From the NCBI RefSeq assembly GCF_000004075.3, contig NC_026657.2:39666732-39730731 (forward strand): 64,000 nucleotides of DNA, given 5' to 3'. The notes beneath the pieces are model-generated. The model did no database searches and was not told where the DNA came from. It saw only the letters and a list, made by a program, of their open reading frames with translations. Numbering within the stretch: position 1 is the stretch's first letter; each line of letters begins with the position of its first letter. A program made the translations under genes and the position numbers. Positions 60,685 to 64,000 of this stretch are shown piece after piece. The stretch comes from Cucumis sativus. Taxonomy: Eukaryota > Streptophyta > Magnoliopsida > Cucurbitales > Cucurbitaceae.

Positions 60685-60798
60685 GATCAAATCTCCTTTC
60701 AATTTAAAGTTTATTAAGTTGATCAAATCTCCGACTTTCAATTTAAAGTTTATTAAGTTGATCAAATCTCCGACTTTCAATTTAAAGTCTATTAAGTT
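60685..60798. repeat. Three-copy tandem repeat, 36/39/39 bp
   Basis: Each unit reads GATCAAATCTCC, (GAC), TTTCAATTTAAAGTTTATTA, AGTT. The first unit lacks GAC and the third has one base changed. On the minus strand it encodes a repeated VGDLINLINFKLK, which I take as chance because the unit length is a multiple of three. Confidence 0.95.
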
Positions 60799-61651
60799 TA
60801 AGAACTAGTGAAATTTTCTTTGATCTTTTTGACATTTTTCAAAATTTTTATATCTATTAAATATTAATCTAAAATTAGAATTTTATCGACCACAATTTAA
60901 TTTCTTACATCTAATTGATGTTTAATGATTTATTACACCTTCTATTTTCAAATGTGTGATATATGATAGATTGAATCTTTTAGCTAATTTAAGCTAACTC
61001 AACTTTTATAAACATGTATTATCAAACTCAAGGTTTGGTTCGATCCTCCATCCTTCCACAAAAACAGTGGAATGTGAAGTCACGTTTCATTCACTAACAC
61101 TTTGGAATGGTAAAATTTAGAAGCACATGTACTTAAACCAACGGTAAAGAAAGAGTAAGCTGCATCTTAAAAGAATTCAAATATACCTAAATTCAAGGAA
61201 CAAGTATAAATATAACAATTAAATTAAAAATGTTAGCTTCTACGGTAATACTTTGACAAATTTGTAAATATAGCAACTTACTCACTCCTGGTCAATCATA
61301 GACAAATATCAATTTCTATATTTACAATTTTCTAAAAGTATTGCTATGCTCTTTAAAATTGTTATTAATTATAATTATTCAAATTTAAATAAAACTCCAC
61401 CAAAGTTTTTTATTTTATTTTTTCAAGAAATTGCCTGCTAAGGGTAAAACTGTAAAATTACAAGCGCGTGGAACTAACGGTTACCATGTAGTATAAAAGC
61501 AGCACTGGAGGGTGAAGAGGCAGTTGGTTGAACTTCGGTTCCCTTGGCGCCCAAACCTCTTCTGGCAAACACTATGATATGCGAAACTCGGCGAGCTTGA
61601 GAGCGAAGTGGAAGTAAAAGTTATTAGGTTATCTCTTCGTTTGATTCAAGG

Positions 61652-62886
61652 ATGGAGAAGCTCGGATTTTCTAGCATGAAGAGGTTGAACCAGTTGAAGT
61701 CACCACTCTCTGGTTCGGCACAAGGAACTTCGAAAACATTCTCCTTCTCTTCGCGTTCCGTTCCGGACTCTGCCTCATCGGGAAATTTTGTCAATTTGAA
61801 GATTGCTGCAGGTTCCATTGGGAAAGTGCTGTGTTAATTAATTATTCTTTTGTAAGGAATGGAGTTTTATTTTTTATTGTGTTCGTCATATTATATGCAG
61901 AAAAATTGATGAAGGAGCAAGCTTCTTTAAAGACTGATCTGGAAATGGCGGTATGAAGGTTCATTCTCTATGTGTTGCGCGCGCGCGCATCTTCATGCAA
62001 GCTTTATATGGAATTGGTCGAATAGCAACAATCTCCTTTTTAGTCTCAATTCATGAATAGTCTGTGTGCTATTTTATGTAGTTCACAGTTTGTTAGGTCT
62101 GGATTACTTTTTCTTGGCAATGTTGCGTTTTTTTTTTCTTTTTTCTATGATCATTCTGCGGAGTACTGGATTTTTAAGTTTGAAAAGTTCACAGAATGGG
62201 AAATTGAGGAAATCATTGGAGCACGCACGTGCTTTAGAGGATAAACTGCAGAATGCCTTGAATGAAAATGCCAAACTACAGGTGAAGCATAAAGAAGACG
62301 AGAAGTTGTGGAAGGGACTGGAATCGAAATTCTCGTCGGCTAAGTCACTGTGTGATCAGCTCAATGAAACATTACAGCGTTTAGCAAGTCAGGTTCAGGA
62401 TGGTAGTTACTAATCCGAGACTCAAAATTTAAGCCTTCCGTTTTTCTTTGTCAGTAATGATTGATCACAAGTACGGCTTTCTCAAAATTTAATCATTGTA
62501 TTAATGAAATCTTACAGCTGAGAAAGACAAGGAGGTTTTAGAAGCCAAATTATCTGCAAGTTCTACTGCAATTGATGGGTTAAACCAAAAAATGCAGGAG
62601 TTGTCAATAAAAGTAGAATCTGTAGAAGAAACAATAAGAGATCGTAAGATCTTAAACTTTTGAACCTGACTTCTTGCGATACTTTGTTCGTTAATATCAC
62701 AACGTACCATAGATTTCTTTGTTCTATCTTGGTAATTAAACTTTGGAGTGCAGCTTGTTATCTAATGCTTTTGAACTATGAACATAGGTGAGAAGGAGCT
62801 GGCGGAGCTCAAAATTGAGAAAGAGGACAATTGTAAACTGTACAGAGAACAACAGCAGAGAACTGCAGATCTGATTGAGGAAAAAG
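61652..62886 (+). CDS. ZYP1: Synaptonemal complex transverse-filament protein ZYP1, N-terminal part (continues past window)
   Basis: Five exons in phase: 61652-61811, 61901-61950, 62195-62402, 62518-62643 and 62788-62886, giving the first 214 residues; the gene runs on beyond 64000. The N-terminus [20 protein letters not shown], the [20 protein letters not shown] block, and [20 protein letters not shown] and [20 protein letters not shown] are ZYP1 signatures. After residue about 55 the chain is a continuous coiled coil rich in Glu, Lys and Leu. By family knowledge ZYP1 forms the transverse filaments of the synaptonemal complex, bridging homologous axes in meiotic prophase and controlling crossover number and assurance. 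All introns are GT-AG. A possible next acceptor (CACAG at about 63976) lies at the window edge, but its translation did not convince me. Confidence 0.93.
61976..61988. repeat. Short (GC)n tract in ZYP1 intron 2
   Basis: About 13 alternating G and C bases, unusual in this AT-rich setting and of the kind that can adopt Z-DNA. Confidence 0.8.
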
Positions 62887-64000
62887 GTAACTATATAACG
62901 ACTAAGGCTAAAAGTTTCAGAAAGTTCATAAAACAATTCATGCTTGGTAATTGGGGGTGATAATTTACCTGACTTAATATGGAAGATTTCATTTTTGGAG
63001 ATGAGGCAAAGAAGTATTGACCGACAATACACAACTCTCATTTTTCTATTTTCTTTACCAATATAGATACGTATTAACATGCAATGCCATAACTTTTGCC
63101 AATTCTTAGTTGCATTGCATTAGGATGAATTGATGAAGGTTTGTTTGGTTATGTTATGCAACCAAAATAGAACTAAGCCTGCGGGAAACTACTCCCTACC
63201 ATATAATCTGCATTCCTAACCTTCATAGTTGATTCCTTAAGCCGGGAATAGGATTGAGACAAAAAGTTTATTGACATTGAACAGACCCTTACCAGTTAAT
63301 TGTAAATGGAAGACAATTTTGTGCTTGAAGAATTTTGCACAGAGATTCCAAAAACCTATAATACTCTTCATATTCGACTAGTTATGGGTGTCTCAGAATA
63401 AATAAAAGTTTAATTAAAGCAATGTTTAATTTGGTCTTTTTTTCATTACGCAATATAGATAGTAAGGTTCAATGTAACTTTGTAGACTTCTCTTCTAAGA
63501 TTGGAGTGCTCAACTAAAATATTTGGAGTAATTTGGGGGTCTGCTCTGAGTACTCCAGTCATTTAGGTTATTCATGAGCATTAAGCATAGTTTGTTGTTC
63601 ATTTGGGGCTGGAAACTACATTGTCGGACTTTTTACAACATTGTTTACAATCAGAATATTACATAATATATCCTTTCTGGTTAGGGAAAAATAAGGTGGC
63701 AGAAATATCATACTTTTGTCTTCCTAATGCATTTGCACCCTCACGATCCTCCTTCATCCTTCATCGACCCAATGAAATATAAATTTGGCTACTAGTGCTT
63801 TTTCACTTTCTTATATCCACTTTTTACCTGAAAATTTTCCAGAGAACTCTTAAATGCGTTCTAGATATCTAATCACATGCATATCCATACTCCATACTTG
63901 CAATATATTCATGGTTCTTGGCTTTATTAAAGTTAGATGAGAATCAACTTTCCAGTTTTCTGTTTCCCCGTCACAGGATTTGACTCATGCTTTTCACAAT
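62887..64000 (+). other. Intron of ZYP1, no internal feature seen
   Basis: About 1.1 kb following the exon 5 donor AAAG|GTAACT. No exon-like block could be joined in phase with confidence before the window ends. Confidence 0.55.

Larger units (their letters stand above)
59738..61651. other. Intergenic region with two minisatellites, upstream of ZYP1
   Basis: About 1.9 kb between two plus-strand genes. The first 200 bases are probably eIF3L 3' UTR, and 61.44-61.65 kb, GC-richer, is probably the ZYP1 promoter and leader. Repeats lie at 60129-60261 and 60685-60798, and a relative of the TGATAGAC repeat family at about 61.25-61.33 kb. Confidence 0.55.

Noticed and set aside
60532-60780. Open frame with a repeated VGDLINLINFKLK peptide
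   Set aside because: The peptide repeat comes from a 39-bp minisatellite whose unit is divisible by three; the rest of the frame is random-looking.
61025-61060. GGTTCGATCC, similar to a tRNA T-loop
   Set aside because: No acceptor stem, D-arm or anticodon arm could be paired with it.
1-64000. CRISPR array, prophage, operon or biosynthetic gene cluster
   Set aside because: The DNA is plant nuclear; repeats here are plain tandem minisatellites without spacers, and neighbouring genes have unrelated functions.

Overview
The window is nuclear DNA from a flowering plant. Genes are split by introns with plant-type GT..AG borders, intergenic DNA is very AT-rich with long (TA)n tracts, and every recognisable protein belongs to a land-plant family (EMF1, IRX9H, FORKED-like, TOL, ZYP1). 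The amino-acid sequences look eurosid. An AT-rich repeat with a TGATAGAC..GTCTATCA core makes a cucurbit my best guess, but that is inference from memory. I see no bacterial, organellar or viral genes, no CRISPR array, and no tRNA or rRNA gene.

Layout. 1-968: last four exons of a carotenoid cleavage dioxygenase (+). 1762-2076: truncated WD40 fragment (+). 2257-4514: eight-exon FORKED-like/VAN3-binding protein (-). 6579-6953: possible small membrane protein (-). 8105-11145: three-exon GT43 xylan glycosyltransferase of the IRX9H type (-). 13033-14007: intronless ARM-repeat protein (+). 14.0-20.1 kb: gene-poor. 20069-25254: six coding exons of EMBRYONIC FLOWER 1 (-), with a CT-rich leader and several telo-box motifs upstream. 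26.6-40.6 kb: about 14 kb without a convincing protein gene, apart from an orphan pair of E2F sites followed by a possible 5' exon near 32.35-32.69 kb. 40805-44147: 13-exon alpha/beta hydrolase (+). 45048-51056: ten-exon TOM1-like (TOL) VHS-GAT protein (-) with an antisense LINE 3' end in intron 1. 52879-55409: five-exon plastid class IV PLP enzyme of the DAT1/ADCL type (-). 56639-59737: seven-exon eIF3 subunit L (+), divergent from the previous gene. 61652 to the window end: first five exons of the synaptonemal-complex protein ZYP1 (+).

The genes do not form one pathway. They are a normal plant mix: apocarotenoid metabolism, vein patterning and auxin trafficking, xylan synthesis, Polycomb repression, endosomal ubiquitin sorting, D-amino-acid or folate metabolism, translation and meiosis. 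Exon borders were worked out by hand; I checked that reading phase is kept across every junction of the genes listed. The least ordinary points are the E2F promoter without a gene, the dense telo-box/GAGA motifs upstream of EMF1, two probable GC-AG introns, the isolated WD40 C-terminus, and several minisatellites of 23-92 bp period. I did not find a clearly new biological system.
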